A stretch of 13,955 bases of DNA, taken from an uncultured Phascolarctobacterium sp. Lineage in GTDB: Bacteria > Bacillota > Negativicutes > Acidaminococcales > Acidaminococcaceae. A program made the translations under genes and the position numbers. Within the stretch, counting starts at the first letter, position 1; each line of letters starts with the position of its first letter. The stretch spans positions 1 through 13,955 of the forward strand of contig CALCHC010000123.1 in the NCBI GenBank assembly GCA_937901335.1. Reading direction: 5' to 3'. The notes beneath the pieces were generated by a model. The model was not told the DNA's origin. It did not search any database and saw only the letters and a program-made list of their open reading frames with translations. Positions 1 through 5,419 of this stretch are shown here, piece after piece.

Positions 1-43
1 TAAAATTACTATTTTACATTCGAAAACCATACCTTTGTAAAAT

Positions 44-72
44 TTGACAAAGCATTTTATCAAGGATACAAC
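44..72 (+). promoter_or_regulatory. Putative sigma-A-type promoter of the sigma-factor gene
   Basis: A perfect -35 hexamer TTGACA (44-49) is followed after 17 nt by a weaker -10, TACAAC (67-72, 4 of 6 matches). Transcription would start near 79, leaving a short leader before the gene. A 6-bp inverted repeat, CTTTGT (33-38) and ACAAAG (47-52), overlaps the -35 and could be an operator. This is assigned by eye only. Confidence 0.5.
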
Positions 73-121
73 CATCACTTGTAATTAATCGTTTAATGTG
101 GTATTGTGTATTTGTCCAGAG

Positions 122-751
122 ATGGATGATGTGCATTCTATAACGAAAGAAGGTAATAATTTCCAAAACGAACAAAGCAGTACCAGATCTAATGCTTTAC
201 CTCGTTTTACCAAGCTTCCTCCTGAAGGATTGCAAGACTTAATTGCAAAAGCACAAGCCTTTGACCAGGAAGCAATCGACAAGTTGTGTGCTCTTTTCCA
301 ACCACTGATTAACAAAGAGGCTCGCCGCCTTAATGTGCAAGAAATCTTAGGAGAAGATGCTGTAAACACAGCTTGGGTAATTTTCTTAGACTTCATCCAC
401 CGCTACAACGGTACTGATTACCAACATCTACCTGGTTTAATCCAATGCAGATTACGGTACGAGCTCTTGCATAAAGTTCAAAAAGAAGGGCGCTCTTCAG
501 ATAGCAATAGTGCTAGTGAAGATTTAATGGAAATGCAACCCCATGAACTTTTAGAGCAATCACTTACTAATTTAGCCGTACGAGAAGTTTTAGAAACACT
601 ACCAACAAGACAACATCAAATTTTATCCATGTACTACATCGATAAAAAGAATCTTGAACAAATTGCTGAACGCTTTAACTGCAACGAAAAAACCATTCGT
701 AGACAAAAGCTTGAAGCCATTAAAAGATTCAAAGAAAAATTTACAACTTAG
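122..751 (+). CDS. Small sigma-70-like RNA polymerase sigma factor
   Basis: Predicted protein of 209 aa resembling a group 4 or conjugative-element-type sigma-70 factor, which would direct RNA polymerase to a private promoter set. The first ~35 residues are polar and unconserved. A region-2-like helical segment follows (about residues 33-115; the 'AKAQAFDQEAIDKLCALFQP' helix, then a Trp/Phe-rich core). After a Ser/Glu-rich linker, region 4 (about 150-205) ends in a helix-turn-helix with 'LEQIAERFNCNEKTIRRQK'. There is no region 3 or ECF-type anti-sigma gene beside it. The ATG at 122 is preferred to an in-frame GTG at 98, but neither has a good Shine-Dalgarno, so the start is uncertain. It is transcribed alone and followed by a terminator. 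An alternative reading is a sigma-like HTH regulator that does not bind core polymerase. Confidence 0.75.
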   Translation: MDDVHSITKEGNNFQNEQSSTRSNALPRFTKLPPEGLQDLIAKAQAFDQEAIDKLCALFQPLINKEARRLNVQEILGEDAVNTAWVIFLDFIHRYNGTDYQHLPGLIQCRLRYELLHKVQKEGRSSDSNSASEDLMEMQPHELLEQSLTNLAVREVLETLPTRQHQILSMYYIDKKNLEQIAERFNCNEKTIRRQKLEAIKRFKEKFTT

Positions 752-758
752 CTTTACC

Positions 759-795
759 AAGCCTTGTTCTTTTTTAGAGCAAGGCTTTTACTTTT
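759..795 (+). terminator. Rho-independent terminator after the sigma-factor gene
   Basis: A 12-bp stem pairs 759-770 with 776-787 (one G-U pair) around a TTTTT loop. A T-rich tail follows. It starts 8 nt after the stop codon of the sigma-like gene. Confidence 0.85.
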
Positions 796-838
796 AGCTT
801 TACTCTTTTAAAGTTAGTATACTCTATAGAACAAGGAT

Positions 839-868
839 GCAATGCTTTACCATAAAAGCATTGCTTTT
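839..868 (+). terminator. Hairpin with T-tail, terminator-like, in the gene-free interval
   Basis: A perfect 10-bp stem pairs 839-848 (GCAATGCTTT) with 855-864 (AAAGCATTGC), with a 6-nt loop and then TTTTAT. It lies about 45 nt downstream of the sigma-gene terminator. A TATACT hexamer at 818-823 could be the -10 of a very short transcript ending here, but its -35 is poor. It could be a back-up terminator or the end of a small RNA; I cannot tell which. Confidence 0.45.
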
Positions 869-876
869 ATACAAGC

Positions 877-952
877 CAAGAAGAAAAAAGCAGAGGAAGG
901 GGAAAAGAAAATTATATAAAAGAAAAGGGGAAGGAGAGGAAAAAAGAAGAAC
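877..952. repeat. Homopurine mirror repeat (H-DNA/triplex-type), 36-nt arms
   Basis: The arms 877-912 and 917-952 read the same in opposite directions on one strand, which is mirror and not inverted-complement symmetry. They match at 35 of 36 positions; the only mismatch is C891 against G938. A 4-nt centre, TATA (913-916), separates them. Apart from the short AT centre and the outer C at each end, C891 is the only pyrimidine in the arms, so one strand is almost pure A/G. Long homopurine mirror repeats are the classical sequence requirement for intramolecular triplex (H-DNA). No reading frame explains the symmetry. Confidence 0.85.
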
Positions 953-956
953 TCAT

Positions 957-1091
957 TATATAAATGGGGTTTTGAAAAGCCAATCTGGACATTTGGGGCA
1001 AAATTATTTTTAAAATTGCTCACAACAGCACTTTTTTAAAATTTTTTCTGGCAAAATGTCCAGTTTTATAATTTTCAAGCCCATTTATATA
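957..1091. mobile_element. Imperfect ~135-nt palindrome, possible MITE
   Basis: The outer arms 957-968 and 1080-1091 pair perfectly over 12 bp (ATATAAATGGG and its complement). Further in, TTGAAAA (972-978) pairs with TTTTCAA (1072-1078), and CTGGACATTT (985-994) with AAATGTCCAG (1054-1063). AT-rich partial pairing continues towards a centre near 1023. It encodes nothing. Terminal inverted repeats flanked by TA and small size fit a miniature inverted-repeat element of the IS630/Tc1-mariner type. The family is inference: no second copy is visible here, and the terminal TA runs are too degenerate to prove a target duplication. It could instead be a structured RNA or a site for convergent termination. 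Confidence 0.5.
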
Positions 1092-1110
1092 TTAAGAGGA
1101 ACTTCCCACA

Positions 1111-1145
1111 ACAAAAAACAGGCATGAGCTTTCACTCACACCTGT
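1111..1145 (-). terminator. Rho-independent terminator of the thioesterase/CofE-like operon
   Basis: On the minus strand an 11-bp stem (1145-1135 with 1128-1118, two G-U pairs) with a 6-nt loop is followed by TTTTTTGTT. It lies 14 nt beyond the stop codon at 1160. Confidence 0.85.
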
Positions 1146-1159
1146 CATAAATCCAACTT

Positions 1160-1684
1160 TTAAATTAACGCACGCATTTCTTCTGCAGTAAGGGTAATAT
1201 ATTTCTTTTCAGTATAGAGAGCACCACGACCACGACATTCTACAATCAAAGCAACATCCACGTCGGGAATATTCGCCATAGCTTCGGCAATGGTTTTGCC
1301 ATTTTTAGCATACGCTTCAAAACGCAGCACCATAGTCTTGCCTGTACCCGCAGGTACCAGCACTGCTTCGAAGTAATCGTCGTCACGGAGTACGTCTTTC
1401 AAATTAACTTTGCCTCTGAGAAGCACATCGTCATATTGTTCTTGGGGCAAGTAAATACGCACGTAAGCATCAATCAAAGTAGCTTCTTGCTTACCTACGT
1501 TTTTATAATCCAGCTCTACTGCAAAATCCAAACGCTTATCAGTTTCGTTAACCTTTACTGCAGCAGTACGCTTTTTCACGTCAAAGAACATTTTTGCATC
1601 GCCCTGCATCCAGATGTAAGCAGCAACAACTGCCACACCAAGCACCACCAAGGCGAGAATGATTTGAATTGCACACAAAAGCAT
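1160..1684 (-). CDS. Membrane-anchored protein of unknown function
   Basis: Predicted protein of 174 aa that I do not recognise. Residues about 3-26 form one uncleaved-looking hydrophobic segment (signal anchor), which would place the remaining ~145 residues outside the cytoplasmic membrane. That part looks beta-rich, with alternating hydrophobic stretches such as 'LDFAVELDYKNVGKQEATLI', loosely like an Ig/LEA-type sandwich, but I cannot support a family. It holds one Cys outside the membrane segment and no obvious catalytic motif. The start is well supported by AGGAGG with 7-nt spacing. It is the last gene of a three-gene operon, 12 nt after the CofE-like gene and just before the terminator. 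Confidence 0.75.
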   Translation of the reverse strand: MLLCAIQIILALVVLGVAVVAAYIWMQGDAKMFFDVKKRTAAVKVNETDKRLDFAVELDYKNVGKQEATLIDAYVRIYLPQEQYDDVLLRGKVNLKDVLRDDDYFEAVLVPAGTGKTMVLRFEAYAKNGKTIAEAMANIPDVDVALIVECRGRGALYTEKKYITLTAEEMRALI

Positions 1685-1696
1685 CTTTCTTCCTCC

Positions 1697-2341
1697 TTAC
1701 GCCTTGTAGTAATCTTTAATAATGCAGATGGGAGTTTTTTCACTGCCATTGCCAAAGGGGTTATCAATCAAAATTTCTGCAACCTTATCTGCGTCTACAC
1801 CTTTTGACACGCCAAGCACTGCACTACGCTTCAAATCGTTAACGTCAGCGATTGCTGCACCATAGCTACCGGTAGCTTTAGTAATTTCTTCCGCAACTTT
1901 AGTAGGATTGGAAGGACCATACACAATGTGCTTGTCATATGGAGGCATGGTACCGGTAATATCGTCAATCAAACGACCTTGTTCGCCCGCCATACGGTAG
2001 AACACGCCACTTACGCCAACGCATTTAGCAGCAAAGCCGCAGATTACCGCAGTCAATACGCGCATACCGCCTTCAGCATCAATGAGAGCTTGCATGCTGT
2101 ACCAGCTACTGATACTGCCTTTGGACGGAAACAAACGACACAAAACCTTTGCCAAAAGGCTCGGTTTAAATTCTTCACAACGCATTGCTCTGCCTTGGAT
2201 GATGGCAACAACACTTTCTGCAATGCACACAACATCATTGGGGCCAATCTTGTCCTTGCCATATTCCAAAATCGCTTCGCACACATCATCGTGATGAGTC
2301 AAGATTCTGGTAGGCACAGGCACGATAGTATATTTTTCCAT
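1697..2341 (-). CDS. CofE-like protein, coenzyme F420-0:L-glutamate ligase family
   Basis: Predicted protein of 214 aa resembling the F420-0:gamma-glutamyl ligase (CofE) fold. In F420-making organisms this enzyme adds gamma-linked glutamate to F420-0 using GTP. Family-like signatures are 'NDVVCIAESVVAIIQGR' near residues 39-55 and 'DNPFGNG' near the C-terminus, a putative nucleotide/metal region. It is close to the size of stand-alone CofE proteins. No other F420 gene (cofC, cofD, fbiC) is in the window, and such homologues occur in bacteria not known to make F420, so the true substrate is unknown; another gamma-glutamyl or amide ligation is possible. ATG is preceded by AAGGAG with 6-nt spacing, and the gene begins 3 nt after the thioesterase stop, implying translational coupling. 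Confidence 0.75.
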   Translation of the reverse strand: MEKYTIVPVPTRILTHHDDVCEAILEYGKDKIGPNDVVCIAESVVAIIQGRAMRCEEFKPSLLAKVLCRLFPSKGSISSWYSMQALIDAEGGMRVLTAVICGFAAKCVGVSGVFYRMAGEQGRLIDDITGTMPPYDKHIVYGPSNPTKVAEEITKATGSYGAAIADVNDLKRSAVLGVSKGVDADKVAEILIDNPFGNGSEKTPICIIKDYYKA

Positions 2342-2344
2342 GCT

Positions 2345-2764
2345 TTACTCCTTAGTATTATCTAATTCAGCAGTCGCTTGCAAACGTTCCAACCATTCAC
2401 TGCTAAGGCGGGTGGGCTTGCCATTTGCATCAGTAAATACGCAACGCAATTTACCTTCTGCAGCAACAGCACCATCACGCAAACGAATAACCTTTTGATC
2501 AAAATCCATTTTGATTTTGCTTAAAGCAGTCAGGCTAGTTTGCACTTCATATTCATCGTCATACTTACAGCTATTTTTATATTTTACTTCAACGGACGCA
2601 ATGGGGAACAAAATACCTGCATCCATCAAATCGTTAAGGCTCATACCTGCAGCACGCAAAAGTTCTGCCCTGCCCATTTCGAACCAATGCAAATACTTGG
2701 AGTGATGCACAACACCCATGGTATCAGTTTCTACAAAACGAACTCTATCACGAATAACAATCAT
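2345..2764 (-). CDS. Acyl-CoA thioesterase, YbgC/4-hydroxybenzoyl-CoA thioesterase type
   Basis: Predicted protein of 139 aa, a single hotdog domain that would hydrolyse an acyl-CoA to free acid and CoA in the cytoplasm. The N-terminal segment 'RFVETDTMGVVHHSKYLHWF' (about residues 9-28) is the family signature, with an Asp around residue 14 in the catalytic position followed by the HHxxY motif. Length is typical of YbgC-like enzymes. Whether it prefers short-chain, aromatic or ACP substrates cannot be read from sequence. AAGAGGT lies just upstream of the ATG. It is the first gene of the operon with the CofE-like and anchor-protein genes, 67 nt after the AI-2E-type permease gene; no good terminator separates them, so read-through is possible. 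Confidence 0.85.
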   Translation of the reverse strand: MIVIRDRVRFVETDTMGVVHHSKYLHWFEMGRAELLRAAGMSLNDLMDAGILFPIASVEVKYKNSCKYDDEYEVQTSLTALSKIKMDFDQKVIRLRDGAVAAEGKLRCVFTDANGKPTRLSSEWLERLQATAELDNTKE

Positions 2765-2799
2765 CTTTAAAACCTCTTATTCTAAAAAAGTAACACTTA

Positions 2800-2805
2800 A
2801 TTATA
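2800..2805 (-). promoter_or_regulatory. Putative -10 element of the thioesterase operon
   Basis: A perfect TATAAT on the minus strand sits 36 nt upstream of the thioesterase ATG. The best -35 at 17-nt spacing matches only 3 of 6 bases, so strength is doubtful. It suggests the operon can be transcribed separately from the permease gene upstream. Confidence 0.4.
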
Positions 2806-2831
2806 TCACTCTAAAGCTATTTTTTATAGTA

Positions 2832-3962
2832 CTAATCTATATCGCTCATATTTTTCTCGCTCAGGCTTTGTTCCACCTTTTCGGAAATCAAGATGTAAGC
2901 AACAGAGCAAACAGGGACGCTCATAATCATACCCATAATTCCGGCAACGCTACCGCCCACAGTAACAGCTACCAAAACCCACAGCTCGCTAAGACCAACT
3001 GCCTTACCCACAATCTTCGGGTACAGAATATCGCCTTCAATACGTTGTAATACAATGAAGAATACTAAGAACACCCAAATCTTTTCAGGAGCAGCAACTA
3101 AAATCAAGAAGCAGCCTACCACCGCACTGATGATAGTACCCAAAATAGGAATCAAGCCCAACACTGCAACCAGTACGGAAATCACCAAAGCATAGGGTAA
3201 CCCAATAACAACCATGCCTGCGAAACATAAGCAGCCTAAAATCAAAGCTTCGCTAAATTGTCCTGCCACATAACCGTGGAAAACCTTTTGGCTAATCTTG
3301 GCAGCACGCACCAAATAATCTGCACGTTCCTTAGAGGCAAGAGCGTAAACAGTACGCTTCAAGCTTTTTATAAGCTCATCCTTTTCTAAAAGCAAGTACA
3401 CCGCCGCCACAATACCAATGGCAAAATTGGTTACTACATCTAAAACGGTAGTAGTAGCAATCCAAGTACGGGACAGGAGCAAGCTCTTATTATCTTGGAT
3501 AAATTGGAAGATAGTTTGATAAGCATTGTTCCATTGCTTTTGCAGGTAGAGGAAATCATCCTCAAACATATTAAACTGGGTAGCCTTTTCCTGCAGGTAG
3601 ATATTCATCTTATCTACGGCAGGAGGAATCAATTTCACTAAAGTTTTCACGCTACTATTCAGCTCCGGCAAAACAAGCAGAACCGTAAAAGCAAAGAAAG
3701 CAGCAATCAAGGCAAGGCTCAAAATAAGACAAGCAATGCGTTTCACTTTATGCAAAGGGCCATTACTAAACAGCTTGTCCCAAACAAATTCCAGCTTGGT
3801 CATCAGCACATTGACGATAAAAGCGATGAACCCGCCAATCAAGAAAGGCAGGATAACTTTATAAAAATTGTCCAGCAGTTTTAAACTTACATCATAATTC
3901 CACAATGCCCAACACAGCACTGCGGTAAAGGTTATTACACCGTAAATGTTTTTATATTTCAT
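2832..3962 (-). CDS. AI-2E family transporter (UPF0118 permease)
   Basis: Integral membrane protein of 376 aa from the ATG at 3962. It has the layout of the PF01594 family: two N-terminal membrane helices (about residues 5-50), a third (about 70-95), a long soluble stretch (about 100-165), then a cluster of helices to the C-terminus containing 'LGLIPILGTIISAVVG' and 'QRIEGDILYPKIVGK', both characteristic. Members have been linked to autoinducer-2 export, Na+/H+ antiport and other transport, so the substrate is unknown. An in-frame TTG at 4022 would add 20 residues, but it lies in a likely promoter and lacks a Shine-Dalgarno; the ATG has GAGG with 8-nt spacing. It is divergent from the tRNA-Arg gene. 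Confidence 0.88.
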   Translation of the reverse strand: MKYKNIYGVITFTAVLCWALWNYDVSLKLLDNFYKVILPFLIGGFIAFIVNVLMTKLEFVWDKLFSNGPLHKVKRIACLILSLALIAAFFAFTVLLVLPELNSSVKTLVKLIPPAVDKMNIYLQEKATQFNMFEDDFLYLQKQWNNAYQTIFQFIQDNKSLLLSRTWIATTTVLDVVTNFAIGIVAAVYLLLEKDELIKSLKRTVYALASKERADYLVRAAKISQKVFHGYVAGQFSEALILGCLCFAGMVVIGLPYALVISVLVAVLGLIPILGTIISAVVGCFLILVAAPEKIWVFLVFFIVLQRIEGDILYPKIVGKAVGLSELWVLVAVTVGGSVAGIMGMIMSVPVCSVAYILISEKVEQSLSEKNMSDID

Positions 3963-3993
3963 AGAAGCAACCTCGTAGAGATACTTTTCTTTT

Positions 3994-4022
3994 ATTGTAG
4001 CATAATGTTTGTGACAACACAA
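3994..4022 (-). promoter_or_regulatory. Putative promoter of the AI-2E family transporter gene
   Basis: On the minus strand TTGTGT (4022-4017) and TACAAT (3999-3994) are 17 nt apart. The -10 matches 5 of 6 bases and the -35 matches 3 of 6. It is back-to-back with the tRNA promoter. Confidence 0.4.
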
Positions 4023-4045
4023 AGAACTCTGCCAATGCTATTGTA

Positions 4046-4074
4046 TATACGCAAAACTAAAAATATGTTATAAT
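4046..4074 (+). promoter_or_regulatory. Promoter of tRNA-Arg
   Basis: A perfect TATAAT at 4069-4074 is preceded directly by TGT (4066-4068), giving an extended -10 (TGn). The -35 at 17-nt spacing (4046-4051) is weak. The mature tRNA begins 15 nt after the -10. Confidence 0.6.
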
Positions 4075-4089
4075 GCAAACGTTACTAAT

Positions 4090-4164
4090 GTCCTCTTAGT
4101 TTAATGGATAGAACCTGCGCCTCCGGAGCGCAAGATAGCAGTTCGATTCTGCTAGAGGGCACCA
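4090..4164 (+). tRNA. tRNA-Arg, anticodon CCG
   Basis: A full cloverleaf can be drawn. The 7-bp acceptor stem is GTCCTCT with AGAGGGC (one G-U). The D-arm stem is GTTT/GAAC. The anticodon stem TGCGC/GCGCA encloses the loop CTCCGGA, giving anticodon CCG (4123-4125) for arginine codon CGG. The T-arm AGCAG/CTGCT has loop TTCGATT. Discriminator A is at 4161 and CCA (4162-4164) is encoded. It is a monocistronic unit with its own promoter and terminator. Confidence 0.97.
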
Positions 4165-4174
4165 AAATAAAATT

Positions 4175-4208
4175 AGCAGGTAGCTCATTGCGAGTTACCT
4201 GCTTTTTA
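4175..4208 (+). terminator. Terminator of tRNA-Arg
   Basis: A 12-bp stem pairs 4175-4186 with 4192-4203 (one G-U) around a 5-nt loop, followed by TTTTTAT. It begins 10 nt after the encoded CCA. Confidence 0.9.
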
Positions 4209-4235
4209 TATTAAAGGCAACCTTTTAGGTTACCT
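4205..4235 (-). terminator. Probable terminator of the YeeE/YedE-like operon
   Basis: On the minus strand a 9-bp stem (4235-4227 with 4223-4215, one T-G pair) encloses a 3-nt loop. A short T-rich run TTTAATAT follows. It is 10 nt beyond the stop codon at 4246. The U-tract is weak, so termination may be incomplete, but read-through meets the tRNA terminator hairpin in antisense. Confidence 0.6.
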
Positions 4236-4245
4236 GTTTGCCAAA

Positions 4246-4830
4246 TCAACTATGCTTGGCAAGTTTTTCCTTATTTCTAAAATGACGAGGCATCAAGATT
4301 GCGACAACCATCATCAACACGCCCAAGAAGAGTACCCCTTCGTAACCAAAGGGCAATACGTAATCGATAAAGTCATTCATTTTATAAAGAGTAATTTGCC
4401 CATAATTCCATAAATCATAAATTCCAAGGTTTATCCAAAAGTAGGCAGTTTGCTGATAAAGCCAATACCCTAAACCGCCGCCAAGGATAATACCCAAAGT
4501 CTTACACTTGTGCTCGTATGGCAGTGCTGCCAAACTTACTACGGAACAGTTACCAATAACGCCCAAACCTAAGCCAAAAATAAAACCACCAACTACTACG
4601 CCAAAGTCCATATTCTTAATGGCAATACTTGCCTCATCGTAGCCAATCGCGTATCTGCAAATAGCCAAGAGGAACATAGCATAACCAACAGCGTACAGTA
4701 AAATTCTGGCAATGGTTAAGTTTTCCATGCGGATTGAGGAACGTGCACGTCTGCGATGGGACACTCCCGACCAATACAAGCTAAAACCAAAAAGCAGACC
4801 AGTTAAAATGACCATCATGGTGTCATACAT
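4246..4830 (-). CDS. YeeE/YedE-like membrane protein
   Basis: Integral membrane protein of 194 aa with about five hydrophobic segments (near residues 5-21, 41-60, 74-105, 110-128 and 158-180). Glycine-rich repeats such as 'GGFIFGLGLGVIGNC' resemble the YeeE/YedE (COG2391) fold, whose members move thiosulfate or other sulfur compounds by relay between cysteines. Cys95 sits where the family usually has a Gly-Gly-Cys motif; Cys58 and Cys109 are the other cysteines. It is about half the length of full YeeE proteins, so it probably works as a half-transporter. It starts 1 nt after the stop of the upstream small membrane gene, whose 3' end supplies the Shine-Dalgarno GGAGGGG. Family assignment is moderate and the substrate is inference. 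Confidence 0.65.
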   Translation of the reverse strand: MYDTMMVILTGLLFGFSLYWSGVSHRRRARSSIRMENLTIARILLYAVGYAMFLLAICRYAIGYDEASIAIKNMDFGVVVGGFIFGLGLGVIGNCSVVSLAALPYEHKCKTLGIILGGGLGYWLYQQTAYFWINLGIYDLWNYGQITLYKMNDFIDYVLPFGYEGVLFLGVLMMVVAILMPRHFRNKEKLAKHS

Positions 4831-4831
4831 A

Positions 4832-5227
4832 TTATTCCCCTCCTTCGCTATATTCTTTTAACAAAATAGCAACGGGGATGGCTGTCAAGAGAGTTGCTGC
4901 TACAAAGGCATAACTGCTAATGCTACCTAAGAGCAAACCGCTCATAACATTTCCTTCGCCAATGCCTTGTGCCAAAAATGCACCATAACTCATAACCGTA
5001 CCACCAATCAAGCCAACGAAGAATAAACCTGTATGGCACATCTCCTTACGACCTTTACTCGGAGCATATTCTGCATTACAGTTTTCAGTCAAAAGATATG
5101 CTGCAAAAGCACCGAAGGGAATCATTGCGACAAATTCTAAACTGTTTTCCGGGTTCACTAATAAGAGCGCCATAAAGAAGACAAAGCCTAAAGTCATTGC
5201 CTTAGAAAACCATTTTGTTGCTTTCAT
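4832..5227 (-). CDS. Small four-helix membrane protein paired with the YeeE/YedE-like protein
   Basis: Membrane protein of 131 aa with about four hydrophobic helices (near residues 10-25, 30-47, 66-84 and 93-122). Between helices 2 and 3 lies a short loop with two cysteines, Cys50 and Cys64. Its 'GLFFVGLIGGTVMSYGAFLAQG' stretch is split by a Gly-rich turn like those of YeeE/YedE halves. I infer that it is the partner half of the next gene's product because the two are separated by one base, but I do not recognise the family with certainty. The start at 5227 is chosen because AAGGAGG stands 8 nt upstream; the longer frame from 5260 begins inside a leader hairpin and has no ribosome site. Confidence 0.6.
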   Translation of the reverse strand: MKATKWFSKAMTLGFVFFMALLLVNPENSLEFVAMIPFGAFAAYLLTENCNAEYAPSKGRKEMCHTGLFFVGLIGGTVMSYGAFLAQGIGEGNVMSGLLLGSISSYAFVAATLLTAIPVAILLKEYSEGGE

Positions 5228-5241
5228 ATTCATAACCTCCT

Positions 5242-5265
5242 TGTAGATTACTCCTCCCATCTACA
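5242..5265 (-). promoter_or_regulatory. Leader hairpin next to the ribosome-binding site
   Basis: On the minus strand TGTAGAT (5265-5259) and ATCTACA (5248-5242) form a 7-bp stem with a 10-nt purine-rich loop that itself contains GGAGG. The stem ends directly against the true AAGGAGG of the downstream membrane gene. A TATACT at 5276-5271 could be the -10, placing this hairpin at the very 5' end of the mRNA. A role in mRNA stability or ribosome loading is inference. Confidence 0.35.
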
Positions 5266-5326
5266 GCTTTAGTATACTCCCAAGAATATTTTTATATGTG
5301 TCAGCCCCTCAAAGAATTGAAGCTAT

Positions 5327-5340
5327 AACTGTGAACAGTT
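5327..5340. promoter_or_regulatory. 14-bp palindrome between divergent genes, possible operator
   Basis: AACTGT (5327-5332) and ACAGTT (5335-5340) form an inverted repeat with a 2-nt centre. It lies in the shared upstream region of the membrane-protein pair (minus) and the phosphoesterase gene (plus), 23 nt before the latter's -35. I cannot name the regulator. Confidence 0.3.
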
Positions 5341-5362
5341 TAAAAATCTTTCCCTATCGCTC

Positions 5363-5392
5363 TTGTGAAAGACTTTCCTCAAACCTTATAAT
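5363..5392 (+). promoter_or_regulatory. Promoter of the phosphoesterase gene
   Basis: TTGTGA (5363-5368, 4 of 6) and a perfect TATAAT (5387-5392) are 18 nt apart. Transcription would start near 5400, about 20 nt before the ATG. Confidence 0.6.
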
Positions 5393-5419
5393 ATTTATAG
5401 AAAGTTTTAAGGAGTTTTT

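Noticed and set aside
837..1013. Open frame of 58 codons on the plus strand through the mirror repeat, giving a very Lys/Arg-rich peptide
   Set aside because: The basic composition is a by-product of the A/G tract. The AAGG before the ATG has no spacing, and the frame runs into the palindrome. The mirror symmetry, not a protein, explains the sequence.
1436..1807. Plus-strand open frame spanning the end of the CofE-like gene and the anchor-protein gene
   Set aside because: It is antisense to two operon genes with good ribosome sites, and its composition is not protein-like.
3963..4022. 20-residue N-terminal extension of the AI-2E family transporter from a TTG codon
   Set aside because: No Shine-Dalgarno precedes it and the extension covers the likely promoter. 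The ATG at 3962 has GAGG at good spacing.
4090..4164. tRNA-Arg as an integration site for a genomic island
   Set aside because: I found no repeat of the tRNA 3' end and no integrase gene in the window.
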